This document shows, one piece after another, positions 18,517 through 28,389 of a DNA stretch of 64,000 nucleotides (positions are counted from its first letter, which is position 1; each line of letters starts with the position of its first letter). The position numbers and the translations under genes are program-made. The notes beneath the pieces are model-generated. The model saw only the letters and a list, made by a program, of their open reading frames with translations, had not been told where the DNA came from and made no database searches. The DNA is from Candidatus Altimarinota bacterium (lineage in GTDB: Bacteria; Cyanobacteriota; Cyanobacteriia; Cyanobacteriales; Microcystaceae). The DNA lies in assembly GCA_012031035.1 (NCBI GenBank), contig JAAUUT010000015.1, positions 1 to 64,000 of the forward strand, in the 5' to 3' direction.

Positions 18517-19249
18517 CAAAACGTTCGGATGTCGTCCAAACTGGATGAGAAAACAGCGATGCCGTGACTCGTACTCCGCGCAACTGATTTAACAGAGGCA
18601 GATGTCCGACAGGAGCGCTAAGATCCCAAATAAATTGGCTGGGGTATTGCGTCCAGTTATTCCCTTCTTTCCAGCCGATTTTCGGCCACAGTTTGGTGAA
18701 ATCTTTACCGACAGACAACCACAACTGATGCTGTTGGGCAAATCCAAATTTTCCTTCCGAATAAACCCACCACAAAGAATCGATTGTTTCCAAATCGCTA
18801 TTAGGAAACTGCTCGACTTCTGTAAAATAAATCCATTTCCGCCCGATCGCTGCTTCTCCTGCTAATTCGCAGAGTTTTTGCCGAGTCAGACTATCAGCCG
18901 CTTGAAAGTCTTGCTGGGCGAGTAAGTGTTGCAGGAGACGATAATCAATATTGCGAGCAGATTTGAGAGGAATTAACCCTTCAGGAAAATCGGTTTGCAG
19001 AAATTCTTGAGTGGGGAGGGTATTAACGCGATAAAGAATTTGATAAGCTTTACCTGCAACGGGATCGGGAGGAAGAGACTGACGGGAGCGCAAAAACTCC
19101 ATCAGAACTGTTAAACCGCGATCGCCATAGTTGACAAGCTGAGAAACTATCTGAAGTTGATTTTTTTGAGGCTCGATTGGAAGTCGTTCGGTTAACCGAG
19201 CGAGATCTTCGTCGACACCTTGAACTGAAGCAGTAGAATGGTCATTCAT
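18509..19249 (-). CDS. gun4: GUN4-domain tetrapyrrole biosynthesis regulator
   Basis: GUN4 binds protoporphyrin IX and Mg-protoporphyrin IX and stimulates Mg-chelatase (ChlH) in chlorophyll synthesis. Residues about 10-90 form the helical N-terminal domain of cyanobacterial GUN4; the core follows with IDYRLLQHLLAQQDFQAAD, WIYFTEVEQFPNSDLETIDS, LWWVYSEGKFGFAQQHQLW and WTQYPSQFIWDLSAPVGHLP. I prefer ATG at 19249 (MNDHSTASV) over TTG at 19276. Length 246 residues, near the usual 230-250. Confidence 0.9.
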   Translation of the reverse strand: MNDHSTASVQGVDEDLARLTERLPIEPQKNQLQIVSQLVNYGDRGLTVLMEFLRSRQSLPPDPVAGKAYQILYRVNTLPTQEFLQTDFPEGLIPLKSARNIDYRLLQHLLAQQDFQAADSLTRQKLCELAGEAAIGRKWIYFTEVEQFPNSDLETIDSLWWVYSEGKFGFAQQHQLWLSVGKDFTKLWPKIGWKEGNNWTQYPSQFIWDLSAPVGHLPLLNQLRGVRVTASLFSHPVWTTSERFAK

Positions 19250-19420
19250 GACGCGATCGCTTGTTGACCTTTGCAATTACTACTAATAACACTAATCCCG
19301 CTCGATTGGTCATTTTCAATGAGTCTTAAGAAAACCCTAACGAGTTGCTGTTTTTACTGCAAGCCAGAGAAAAAAAATGTTATCTGTAATTATTGCTTTC
19401 ATACTTTAAAGGGCAAACGA

Positions 19421-20848
19421 ATGTACGAAAAAATAAATCCTCCGACAACTGGTTCTCGCATTACCTTTAAAGATGGCAAACCCATCGTTCCCAACGATCC
19501 CATCATTCCATTCATTCGTGGCGATGGGACGGGTGTTGATATTTGGCCAGCTACCGAAAAAGTTATCGACGCAGCCGTTAAAACTGCCTACGGCGACAAG
19601 CGCAAAATTAATTGGTTTAAAGTTTACGCAGGCGACGAAGCTTGCGAAATGTACGGAACGTATCAATATTTGCCAGAAGATACCCTCACGGCTATTCGAG
19701 AATACGGCATTGCGATCAAAGGCCCGCTTACGACTCCCATCGGTGGGGGAATTCGTTCTCTCAATGTGGCGCTACGACAAATTTTCGACCTTTATGCCTG
19801 CGTCCGTCCCTGTCGCTACTATACGGGAACGCCTTCCCCGCATAAAACGCCCGATAAACTAGATGTGATTATCTATCGGGAAAATACCGAAGATATTTAT
19901 CTGGGGATCGAATGGCGACAAGGAACCGAAATAGGTGAAAAACTGATTAATTACCTCAATAACGAACTCATTCCCGCTACCAAGGAACACGGGAAAAAAC
20001 AAATTCGCCTCGATTCGGGGATTGGCATCAAACCGATTAGTAAAACGGGTTCTCAGCGGTTGGTTCGTCGCGCGATCGAACACGCTTTGCGCCTTCCCCA
20101 ACATAAACAAATGGTAACTTTGGTACACAAAGGCAACATTATGAAATATACCGAAGGCGCTTTTCGCGATTGGGGATACGAATTAGCGATTAGCGAGTTT
20201 CGTTCGGTTTGCGTCACCGAACGGGAATCCTGGATTTTGGGCAATAAAGAGAAAAATCCCGACCTCAGCTTAGAGGAAAACGCACGGCAAATCGATCCTG
20301 GGTTTGATGCGCTGACCTCAGAAAAAAAAGCCGAAATTCTCGAAGAAGTGAAAACCGTGCTGGATTCAATTTGGGAGACACACGGCGATCGCAAGTGGAA
20401 AGAAAAGATAATGGTCAACGATCGCATTGCCGATAGTATTTTTCAACAAATTCAAACCCGACCCGACGAATATTCTATCCTTGCGACGATGAACTTAAAC
20501 GGCGATTATCTCTCCGATGCGGCGGCGGCTATCGTCGGCGGCTTGGGAATGGGGCCTGGTGCGAATATTGGCGATAGCTGTGCGATTTTTGAAGCGACTC
20601 ACGGGACGGCTCCCAAACACGCGGGTTTGGATCGGATCAACCCCGGTTCGGTCATCCTCTCAGCCGTGATGATGCTAGAGTATATGGGCTGGCAAGAAGC
20701 AGCAGATTCGATTAAAAAAGGCATTTCTGGCGCGATCGCGAGTCGAGAAGTAACCTACGATCTGGCTCGCTTGATGATTCCTCCTGTCGAGCCTCCTTTG
20801 AAGTGTTCTGAGTTTGCTCAAGCAATTATCAATCGTTTTAACGATTAG
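19421..20848 (+). CDS. icd: NADP-dependent isocitrate dehydrogenase
   Basis: Icd makes 2-oxoglutarate, the carbon skeleton for the GS-GOGAT cycle and the signal read by NtcA and PII. The 475-residue protein shows [34 protein letters not shown] with the substrate Ser, [31 protein letters not shown] and [20 protein letters not shown]. The frame is open upstream to 19271, but [16 protein letters not shown] is the normal N-terminus and AAAGGG precedes ATG 19421. No GTA-N8-TAC box was found in the short upstream region. Confidence 0.95.
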   Translation: MYEKINPPTTGSRITFKDGKPIVPNDPIIPFIRGDGTGVDIWPATEKVIDAAVKTAYGDKRKINWFKVYAGDEACEMYGTYQYLPEDTLTAIREYGIAIKGPLTTPIGGGIRSLNVALRQIFDLYACVRPCRYYTGTPSPHKTPDKLDVIIYRENTEDIYLGIEWRQGTEIGEKLINYLNNELIPATKEHGKKQIRLDSGIGIKPISKTGSQRLVRRAIEHALRLPQHKQMVTLVHKGNIMKYTEGAFRDWGYELAISEFRSVCVTERESWILGNKEKNPDLSLEENARQIDPGFDALTSEKKAEILEEVKTVLDSIWETHGDRKWKEKIMVNDRIADSIFQQIQTRPDEYSILATMNLNGDYLSDAAAAIVGGLGMGPGANIGDSCAIFEATHGTAPKHAGLDRINPGSVILSAVMMLEYMGWQEAADSIKKGISGAIASREVTYDLARLMIPPVEPPLKCSEFAQAIINRFND

Positions 20849-21062
20849 GCAAAAGCGAATCTCCATCGTCAGCCAGGGCGTTCTTTCGTGCGTCCTGGTT
20901 AGCATAGATAAAGAGAAAGTGAGGCGTTTGTAAATTTTGTTTTCGCCTAAAGCATTGCATATGGAATAAAAATCGCTCCCAATGTTGATTAAAACAGATG
21001 TTTGTAGAAAATGCCCGACTAAATCCCAAGCAGTTGTCTATTATTCATATTGAGATTTTAAG

Positions 21063-22424
21063 ATGAACGGTTTATCTGAAACTGATTTACCAGTATTTAA
21101 CCTACTCAGTATCGGTCAACGAGGAGTAGGAAAAACGGTTTTTTTGGCAGGTAGTTATGTAGAATTGCAAGGAAGTCGAACCAAAAATAGCGATCGCGCT
21201 CTGTGGCTAGAATGCCAAGATAGTCAGGGAAAAGAAAACCTAGAAGCTGTCCTCGACTACATCGCTAGAACGGGAGACTATCCACCTCCCACCATGAAAA
21301 TTACGGATTTTAACTTTAGTTTAAACGCTCACAGTCGGCAAGGAGAGAAAAAGCTATGTGCTTTTCGCTGGTGGGACGTTCCAGGCGAGTCTTGTAACTT
21401 TCGCGACCCCGATTTTCAAAAAATGGTGTTGAATTCCCATAGTTGCTGCGTTTTTATTAACGGGTACGCACTGGTTAACAATCCAAAATATGTAGAAATA
21501 TTTGAAAGTGCATTCAGACAAGTAATAGCGATCGCTTCTTTGGTCAAAGAGCATGGTTTAGACTACGGCTTTGCCTTAATTTTTACCCAATGCGATTTAC
21601 TCGAACCCGGTCCGGTCAGTCAATTGCAAATCGAAGAGAATTTACAACCCCTGCTGGCTCGCCTTGATGCCGTCAGCGCCAAATATCAACGGTTCTACTC
21701 AGCGATTCCTATTACCGCTCATCAACAAAATTTCCAATTGAGCGCCACAGGGGGAGCCGCTGCTCTCGTGTGGCTGCTCGGCGAGTTGAACAAAACCGAG
21801 CCGTTTCAAGAGAGAAGAACCTTAGAGAGTGGTTTAAAACAAGGCGTGCCTGTTGCCGCCGAGCGCCAACGCGCCTCAACAGTTGACAATCCCAATCGCA
21901 ATCGTTATTTACCGCTGCTAATAGCATCGAGCCTTGGCGTGTTGGGAATGAGTCTGGTACTGTTTTTTGTCTTTGGTCGCCTATCGCCGAGTACCGAACA
22001 AGCTCAGAGTCCGACAGAACAAATTAGTCTGTATGAGAATGTCCTCGCTCGCGATCCCAATAACATAGATGCGTTAATCAATCTGGCTCAACTTTATCTA
22101 GATGGGAAACAGTCTGATAAAGCAATGCCTATCTTAGAAAAAATCGTTCAACAGCGACCCGACAATATGGATTGGCAATTTATTCTGGCGCAACTTTATG
22201 AAAATAAAGAAGAAAAGCAGAAAGCAGAATCTGTCTACGATCGCATTCTTGTCAAGCAAAACAATAATGTAGAAGCACTGGTTAAAAAAGCCCTGTTGCG
22301 TAACGAACAAGGCGATGTTCAAACGGCTAAAACTCTCTTTGCTAAAGCCGAGAAAGTAGCTCAAAGCGATTCTTTGAGGGATCGAGTGAAGGCAATCTCG
22401 CAAAGCGTTCTTCAAGAACAGTAA
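21063..22424 (+). CDS. P-loop GTPase-like protein with transmembrane helix and C-terminal TPRs
   Basis: Three parts are visible in 453 residues. Residues 1 to about 240 are a P-loop domain with Walker A GQRGVGKT, a switch-like WWDVPGE (DxPG) and TQCD at the position of the N/TKxD base motif. A single transmembrane helix follows (LPLLIASSLGVLGMSLVLFF). Residues about 320-450 are three or more tetratricopeptide repeats (NIDALINLAQLYLDGKQSDK). With the P-loop part cytoplasmic, the TPRs would face the periplasm or lumen. MoxR and a dihaem cytochrome gene follow. I do not know a characterised homologue. Confidence 0.7.
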   Translation: MNGLSETDLPVFNLLSIGQRGVGKTVFLAGSYVELQGSRTKNSDRALWLECQDSQGKENLEAVLDYIARTGDYPPPTMKITDFNFSLNAHSRQGEKKLCAFRWWDVPGESCNFRDPDFQKMVLNSHSCCVFINGYALVNNPKYVEIFESAFRQVIAIASLVKEHGLDYGFALIFTQCDLLEPGPVSQLQIEENLQPLLARLDAVSAKYQRFYSAIPITAHQQNFQLSATGGAAALVWLLGELNKTEPFQERRTLESGLKQGVPVAAERQRASTVDNPNRNRYLPLLIASSLGVLGMSLVLFFVFGRLSPSTEQAQSPTEQISLYENVLARDPNNIDALINLAQLYLDGKQSDKAMPILEKIVQQRPDNMDWQFILAQLYENKEEKQKAESVYDRILVKQNNNVEALVKKALLRNEQGDVQTAKTLFAKAEKVAQSDSLRDRVKAISQSVLQEQ

Positions 22425-22496
22425 CTGAAATCGATTTATCTGACTTTGTTACTTTCGAGCTTAATCTGGGGAATTATATATGTAAAAAAGATTTTT

Positions 22497-23417
22497 ATGA
22501 GAGAACAAATTGAATTGCTAACCGAAAACCTTAGCTGCACGATTGTCGGTAAAGCTAGTTCTATTCGGTTAGTGTTAGTGGCGCTGCTGAGCGGCGGTCA
22601 CGTCCTTTTGGAAGACGTTCCAGGAGTCGGCAAAACGCTTTTGGCTAAATCTCTCGCGCGATCGATTGACGGCCGCTTTCAACGCATTCAATGTACGCCA
22701 GATTTACTCCCAACGGATATTACGGGAACCAATATCTGGAACCCCAATACTAGAGAATTTGAATTTTTACCCGGTCCTACCTTTGCGAACGTACTGTTAG
22801 CTGACGAAATTAATCGAGCTACCCCCCGCACCCAATCGGCTTTACTAGAGGTGATGGAAGAAAAACAAGTAACCATCGATGGCGTAGCTCGCGCCGTGCC
22901 TCAACCCTTTTTCGTCATTGCAACCCAAAACCCGATTGAATATCAAGGGACATTTCCTTTACCAGAAGCGCAAATGGATCGCTTTACCCTTTCTCTGAGT
23001 TTAGGCTATCCAACTGAAGAAGAAGAACTTCAGATGCTACAAAAACAAAATGAAAGAATTAGCGTAGATACTCTCAAACCCTGCATTTCTCCAGAAAGCG
23101 TCCAAGAACTACAACGCCTCGTCAGCCAAGTTAAAGTGACTTCTGACCTGCAAAAATATATGCTTAACTTGGTACGCGCCTCGCGTAACGATGATGAAAT
23201 TGCTCTCGGCGTTAGTCCGCGCGGCACGGTTGCCTTACAAAAAGCAACTCAGGCATTGGCTTTTCTGGAGGGCCGAGATTATGCTATTCCTGATGATGTG
23301 AAATTGTTGGCACCTCACGTTTTGTCTCATCGTCTAATTCCCGTGGGAGGGCGACAAGCTAAAACAATCGTTGAGAGGTTGCTGCGTACCATCCCAATAG
23401 AAACAATTCTCATTTGA
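22497..23417 (+). CDS. MoxR family AAA+ ATPase
   Basis: MoxR ATPases act as chaperones for assembling or activating protein complexes, usually with VWA-domain partners. The 306-residue protein has Walker A LLEDVPGVGKTLLAKSLA, Walker B VLLADEINRATPRTQSALLE, sensor 1 VIATQNPIEYQGTFPLPEAQ and the MoxR lid region SPRGTVALQKATQALAFLEG. ATG 22497 (MREQIELL) is chosen over an upstream TTG at 22446. It lies 72 bases after the GTPase-TPR gene; no VWA gene or DUF58 gene, the common partners, follows. Confidence 0.9.
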   Translation: MREQIELLTENLSCTIVGKASSIRLVLVALLSGGHVLLEDVPGVGKTLLAKSLARSIDGRFQRIQCTPDLLPTDITGTNIWNPNTREFEFLPGPTFANVLLADEINRATPRTQSALLEVMEEKQVTIDGVARAVPQPFFVIATQNPIEYQGTFPLPEAQMDRFTLSLSLGYPTEEEELQMLQKQNERISVDTLKPCISPESVQELQRLVSQVKVTSDLQKYMLNLVRASRNDDEIALGVSPRGTVALQKATQALAFLEGRDYAIPDDVKLLAPHVLSHRLIPVGGRQAKTIVERLLRTIPIETILI

Positions 23418-23440
23418 GAAGGTTATAAGTCAAGCAACAG

Positions 23441-23947
23441 ATGTTCGATTATCTAAGAATAACTAAGTTTCGTTGGTTATTGCTCTTACTATTCGCGATC
23501 GCATTGTGGAGTATTGGACTGGGATGGGGGATAGCACTCGCCCTCGATAAATCGGTCGATCCTATTTCCAGTCGCTATCAAACCGGACAAGAGTTGTATC
23601 TAGAAAATTGTTCTGGCTGTCATATTGCTCTTCCTCCCGAAGTTTTACCAACGGAAGCTTGGAAAAAACTGCTTGAAAAACCTGAAGATCATTACGGTCA
23701 AGTTTTGACAAATACGATTAGAATTTCTCAATTGCTGATATGGGACTACTTAAATGCTTATTCTCGTCCCGTAACCCCCAACGAAGCCATTCCGTTATAC
23801 GTAGGACAATCCCGTTACTTTAAGGCACTTCATCCCAAAGTTGAATTTCCCGAACCCGCTACCCATAAAACTTGCATTGCTTGTCATCCTGGTGCGGCTG
23901 ATTTTAACTTTCGTTCTTTGACTCCTGAATGGGAAAATGCACCGTAA
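23441..23947 (+). CDS. Membrane-anchored dihaem cytochrome c
   Basis: The 168-residue protein has one hydrophobic N-terminal segment (residues about 11-35) and two haem c sites, CSGCH at 57-61 and CIACH at 145-149. It should therefore be exported and carry two covalent haems. It follows moxR by 23 bases, so it is probably in the same transcript as the GTPase-TPR/MoxR pair. Size and the TAWKKLLE-like segment recall the dihaem cytochrome c (DHC) family. Redox partner unknown. Confidence 0.8.
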   Translation: MFDYLRITKFRWLLLLLFAIALWSIGLGWGIALALDKSVDPISSRYQTGQELYLENCSGCHIALPPEVLPTEAWKKLLEKPEDHYGQVLTNTIRISQLLIWDYLNAYSRPVTPNEAIPLYVGQSRYFKALHPKVEFPEPATHKTCIACHPGAADFNFRSLTPEWENAP

Positions 23948-24111
23948 AAAGGATTGGTTACGGTTAGCTCGTCTCCTCAAGATAAAATTTAGAGTTGGTA
24001 TATTCGCTTGCGATCGCGCTCCTGTCTTATATTGAAGCGTTTGACCGGGAAACAGCGCTAAATTAAGCAATTATAATAGAAGTTTTACTATTATATTTGC
24101 TTTTGCTTGCT

Positions 24112-24948
24112 ATGTTAAAAATTAGGCAATTTTGTCATCGTAGGAATTTAAATCGTCAAAAATTGACGAGTCTATCTGTCAAACTTTTTGGGGTAGCTAT
24201 GTTGGGAATGTTGTGGAGCGAATCGGCTATGGGAGCGCCGAATGGCGTTTGGCTATCTCAACCTCAGATTAGGTTTCATGCTTCTACAAATACGATTAGT
24301 TCGGTCATGGCCGACATCCACGCACAAAACTATAGAATCGTTTTTTTGGATTTTCGCAACGTCGCCGATGAAGTGCAACAAGAGATCGCCCAGCAAGCGC
24401 GACAGCAAGGTCTAAGACCTGTGGTTTGGGTGCAGTCTCCTCAATATCGATCGCTCTCAGTGCAAGAATTAATTCATGAAGCTCGTCATGGCGATGGAAT
24501 TCAAGTAGACGACCATTTTTTTGCTAATTACACCCTGACAGATTTCCGCAATCTCCGTTTTCAATACAGCCAACCAATCTTTTGTAGCATTCAGCCATTC
24601 CAGTCGGCGTTAGTGCCGCAGGTAGGTTGCAATCAGCTTGACGTTCAATGTTATGTCTCTAAAAGCTTTACGGGTTGTCAGAAGCTAGCCGACCAATTAA
24701 ATGCCGTGCTGAGTTTATCTGAAAAGGATACTTACCGATATAAAGAGAAGCTGGGAAGTCGTTCTTTTAATGTTTTTTTATGGCCTTATAGCAATAGATA
24801 TTTTGGGGCGAGGGCGAAAAAAACTGCGTTAGGGAAAGAATCTACAAAACAACCGCTCTCAGCTTGTCAGGGATCGTTGGCTACAATTCAGCGATTTTTG
24901 CCTCAAACCGCTTTAACATTATGTTCTATGGCTACAGAGACAAGATAG
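24112..24948 (+). CDS. Secreted protein of unknown function
   Basis: A 278-residue product from ATG 24112, with a basic start (MLKIRQFCHRRNLNRQKL) and a hydrophobic segment ending MLWSESAMGAPNG that looks like a signal peptide. The mature part has YRIVFLDFRNVADEVQQEI, RPVVWVQSPQYRSL and GDGIQVDDHFFANYTL, an alternating strand/helix pattern with a late acidic pair reminiscent of TIM-barrel glycosidase-like proteins. At least six cysteines in the mature part suggest disulphides. The family is not recognised with certainty. Confidence 0.65.
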   Translation: MLKIRQFCHRRNLNRQKLTSLSVKLFGVAMLGMLWSESAMGAPNGVWLSQPQIRFHASTNTISSVMADIHAQNYRIVFLDFRNVADEVQQEIAQQARQQGLRPVVWVQSPQYRSLSVQELIHEARHGDGIQVDDHFFANYTLTDFRNLRFQYSQPIFCSIQPFQSALVPQVGCNQLDVQCYVSKSFTGCQKLADQLNAVLSLSEKDTYRYKEKLGSRSFNVFLWPYSNRYFGARAKKTALGKESTKQPLSACQGSLATIQRFLPQTALTLCSMATETR

Positions 24949-25031
24949 CTAACCTAAACAGTTTAAAATGCCCCTTAGCATAAAACTGCTTCTTTGTCAA
25001 GCAAAAATCAGAAGTTCTTGCTCGAAGTGAG

Positions 25032-25583
25032 TTAGTTAAAAATCGCTGCTTCAATTTCTGCTAAAGCTGATTCTAAATTGTCGTTAACGATTTGGCGATC
25101 GAATTCAGTAGAGGCTACAAGTTCTTCTTGCGCTCGTTTGAGGCGGCGGGCGATCGCATCTTCTGAATCTTTTCCCCTCCCTCGCAAGCGCCTCTCCAAT
25201 TCAGACACCGAAGGGGGCAAAATAAAGATACATAAAGTTTGAGGAAAAGCCTGCTTAATTTGTCTAGCTCCGACGACTTCAATTTCTAGAAGCACCGAAC
25301 GACCGCGATCGATCTGTTCTTGTACGCGATCGCGAGGAGTTCCGTAATAATTCCCAGCATATTCAGCCCATTCAAGCAACTGTCCCGTCTCGATGGTTTG
25401 CTCGAATTCTTCTTTTGTTACAAAATAATAATGTTTTCCGTCAATCTCTCCAGGACGCGGATTTCGCGTCGTTGCAGAAATAGACAGATAAAGTTCGGGA
25501 TGACGTGCTAACAGTAACTTCACGAGAGTCCCTTTACCGACCCCACTTGGCCCTGTTAGCACGATAATTTTTCCAGTTGGCAT
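25032..25583 (-). CDS. gmk: Guanylate kinase
   Basis: Phosphorylates GMP to GDP in the cytoplasm. Motifs: P-loop [19 protein letters not shown], the GMP site [20 protein letters not shown] and FLEWAEYAG-like ([15 protein letters not shown]), and [20 protein letters not shown] 25583 (MPTGKIIV) gives 183 residues; a TTG at 25607 overlapping the remA stop would add eight. It follows remA closely, an arrangement well known in bacteria. Confidence 0.95.
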   Translation of the reverse strand: MPTGKIIVLTGPSGVGKGTLVKLLLARHPELYLSISATTRNPRPGEIDGKHYYFVTKEEFEQTIETGQLLEWAEYAGNYYGTPRDRVQEQIDRGRSVLLEIEVVGARQIKQAFPQTLCIFILPPSVSELERRLRGRGKDSEDAIARRLKRAQEELVASTEFDRQIVNDNLESALAEIEAAIFN

Positions 25584-25603
25584 TCGATCGAGAGGAAAGT
25601 TCC

Positions 25604-25870
25604 TCAATTATTATTGGCTGGAACTTCTTTACTAATGACAAAACGATGAGCGACGGTTTCTGGCTGAATTGCCGAGAGAACGACGTGGCTAGAATCAGTA
25701 ATGATTACCGCACGAGTGCGACGACCGTAGGTAGCATCAATCAGTTGCCCGCGATCTCTTGCATCGGTAATAATTCGTTTAATTGGAGCCGATTCTGGGC
25801 TGACAATCGCGATGACTCGATTAGCCGAAACGATATTTCCAAAGCCGATATTAATCAATTGTACGTCCAT
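25604..25870 (-). CDS. remA: RemA-like regulatory protein (DUF370)
   Basis: The 88-residue protein begins [20 protein letters not shown] and contains [20 protein letters not shown] and the basic [20 protein letters not shown], the hallmark of RemA. In Bacillus RemA is a DNA-binding ring that controls matrix genes; in cyanobacteria its targets are largely unstudied. It is directly upstream of gmk, with 20 bases between its stop and the gmk ATG. Confidence 0.9.
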   Translation of the reverse strand: MDVQLINIGFGNIVSANRVIAIVSPESAPIKRIITDARDRGQLIDATYGRRTRAVIITDSSHVVLSAIQPETVAHRFVISKEVPANNN

Positions 25871-26084
25871 AACACTATGCGGCTTAGCCGTGCGAGAAGC
25901 TTTTCAAAATTTACAATTCCCATGTTATCGAATAAAAATTGAAACTAACAACGATAAAACTCACATAAGCACCTTCCTTTTGGTTTTTTTTCTACTTTTC
26001 TCATATTTTTCAGCAGTTCGCTTAAGTCTAACTCTACCTAGAGGAGGATATCTTAGCAAAGATTAGCGATAAAATCGTAAATTC

Positions 26085-27212
26085 TCACAACAATTCTTGT
26101 AATTTTTGAGTTAATGCCTCTCGACTAAATTTCGCTAAAGTTTGCTCTCTCAGCCATTGACCTTGGCAGCGCGGATCGTTACCGCGTAATATTTCTATAC
26201 AAGCTGCTGCGACCGCATCGGGATCGCGATGGGGAACTCGCCAGCCCAAGCGACCGTCCTGTAAAGGATCTGCCGATCCATCGGCATCGCCAGAAAGGAC
26301 TGGTATTCCGCAAGCCATTGCTTCTAAATAGACAATGCCAAACCCTTCTTGAGACGGCATAATATAAGCATCTGCTACGCGATAATGCTCGACCAAAGTG
26401 TTTGTTGTTACAAACCCAGCAAAAACGACGCGATCGCCTACTCCAAGCTCTTTTGCTAACTGTTCTAAACGAGGGCGATCGTCGCCACGTCCGATGACTA
26501 GATATTTGACATCGGGAAATATTGAGACAATTTTGGGTAAGGCACGAATGGTTACGTCAACGCCTTTATAGATATCTCCCGACCATAACCGCGCTACCGT
26601 CATTAAGACTTTACTATCGACGAGTCCGTATTTTTTGATGAGTTCTGGCGGTTTCTCGGCGGGGGTAAAAATATTGCCATCGACTACGCAGGGAAGAATC
26701 TCGACTTTTTTCGGGTCGATTTCGTTCGCCCCGCAGAGGCGATCGCGACTGTAGCGGCTAATCGTCCAGATAGAATTCGCTTGGGAAAGCGCTTGGCGTT
26801 GCGATTCGGGCAATCGTTCCCAAACTTCTTTTCCATAGGTTAGAACCGTGTAGGGAATTTTAAAGAGTTGACAAACAGTTTTAACAAGCGGTGCTAAATT
26901 GATATGACCGCAGAAAACGCGCCCTGGACGACGTTGTAATAAGCAAGTAAATAGGGCTAGGGCGAGCTTTAAGCGCCCTCTCCACGCTGGAAGCGTCCTT
27001 AGATAATGAAATTTAATTAGACCCGTATCAAAAGGATTTTCGCATTCAGGCGTGTCCCTTAGTAAAAAGACTTCAGTTTGGTAAGCGTCAGACGAAGTTT
27101 GGGACAAAGAAAGATAAGAACGCAAAATATCTTTAACGTAAGATTGAATGCCTCCCTCTTGGGAAAAAAATTTCTAAAAAAACGAAGATGCGATCGGATT
27201 TGATTGACTCAC
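26085..27212 (-). pseudogene. GT4 glycosyltransferase with an in-frame amber codon near the start
   Basis: The body is a GT-B fold glycosyltransferase family 4 enzyme: VLTYGKEVWERLP, KVLMTVARLWSGDIYKGVD, KYLVIGRGDDRPRLEQLA and the EX7E motif EGFGIVYLE. The longest uninterrupted frame starts at a TTG (27125), inside the first Rossmann motif, which is too late. The same frame continues upstream through SQEGGIQSYVKDIL to a GTG at 27212 but meets TAG at 27176-27174, between A-runs of seven. A TTG to TAG change, or two compensating run-length errors, would explain it. Intact length would be 375 residues. Acceptor unknown. Confidence 0.8.
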
Positions 27213-27276
27213 GCGATATCAGTTATCAGTGATTAAGCAATAGGTAATAGTATGAGAAGCCTTTATAGATTTTCTT

Positions 27277-27303
27277 CCTTGTCCTCCTTGTCCTCCTTGT
27301 CTC
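27277..27303. repeat. Three tandem copies of CCTTGTCCT
   Basis: CCTTGTCCT occurs twice followed by CCTTGTCTC, a short tandem repeat just after the ybjQ-like gene. Such purine/pyrimidine-biased short repeats are common between cyanobacterial genes; a related purine-rich patch lies at about 3425-3485. Confidence 0.6.
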
Positions 27304-27308
27304 TCTGC

Positions 27309-27638
27309 TTAATCTTCGTATTTCACGGCGGTTCCGCTTGCCGATACCATTAACATATTGCCACCATCGCCAATGCCAATCGATTCATAATCTAGATCGA
27401 CTCCAATAATGGCATTAGCACCCACATCTCTAGCTGATTGAATCATTTCGTTAATGGCAGTTTCTCTAGCTTCTCGTAGCGATCGCTCATAAGCACCAGA
27501 TCTCCCGCCAACGATATCGCGAATACTAGCGAAAAAATCTCTAAAAATATTTGTGCCCAAAATAGCTTCGCCGCATACTAATCCGTAGTAACGAACGATC
27601 TTTTTGCCGTCAATATTTGATGCTGTTGTAACAATCAT
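27309..27638 (-). CDS. YbjQ family (heavy-metal-binding domain) protein
   Basis: The 109-residue protein has the family signature [40 protein letters not shown] and [14 protein letters not shown]. The family forms small pentameric-like rings in structures; no enzymatic role is established. Start ATG at 27638. It is monocistronic here. Confidence 0.9.
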   Translation of the reverse strand: MIVTTASNIDGKKIVRYYGLVCGEAILGTNIFRDFFASIRDIVGGRSGAYERSLREARETAINEMIQSARDVGANAIIGVDLDYESIGIGDGGNMLMVSASGTAVKYED

Positions 27639-27837
27639 AGAAAAAAATCAACGAGTTATAGTGTTAGCAACTATATTGCGAGCCAACAAGCAATACAGAG
27701 GCTATAGTAAGTTTACGATAAGCATCGCGGGTTAGCAGCAGCGCAAATTTTTTTAGGGTGCGATCGCGATCGGTAATAAACTATTCAAGTGATTCTGACA
27801 ATATAATAGATAATACGATCGCTGAAGGGCAAAATCA

Positions 27838-28137
27838 GTGAAAAAATCGATCGGGCAACGCTTGGAACAATACACGATTAAACGTCCTCAAGAAGTTTTG
27901 CTAGTCGAGGCTGAAATAGCAGGCGAATCAGACCAAATTGTTATTTTTAAAGGCTTTTCTAGCTCTCTAATGAATCCAACAGCTTTCGATCCTGACGTGC
28001 CAATTCTCTCAGAAAATGCAACCATTATTCGTATCGATCGCCTTGCTAGTCCCTATAATCCCGATGCTCCCCATTATCTTCAGGAAGGATTGAGTCGCGA
28101 ACAAATAGAAGCGCTTTTAACCGAAATCGGTCTTTAA
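27838..28137 (+). CDS. Conserved cyanobacterial/plastid protein of unknown function
   Basis: The 99-residue product begins with GTG (KKSIGQRLEQYTIKRPQEVL) and contains IVIFKGFSSSLMNPTAFDPD and RIDRLASPYNPDAPHYLQEG. I believe it belongs to the small uncharacterised DUF7734-type family shared by cyanobacteria and chloroplasts. No catalytic motif is visible. A role is not known. Confidence 0.7.
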   Translation: MKKSIGQRLEQYTIKRPQEVLLVEAEIAGESDQIVIFKGFSSSLMNPTAFDPDVPILSENATIIRIDRLASPYNPDAPHYLQEGLSREQIEALLTEIGL

Positions 28138-28389
28138 CAGGGTTCAGGAATCAGTTAAAGAGCGATCGCCGTCAAAACAATAAGTAAATCTAATCATTTA
28201 TTCGGAGCTTCAAGCGATTGTTTGCCGTCAGTGTTTGCTAATCGTATAATTCACTGTTTTAGGGTTACATTAGAATTCTTAAACTTTATTTTTAGATTGT
28301 TTGAGTGTTATTCTGCTAAAAAAAATTGTCTATTTTTGTGTAAATTTTATATCCTTCTAGTGTGAGTGTTGTGTGAGGAAAACTGAACT

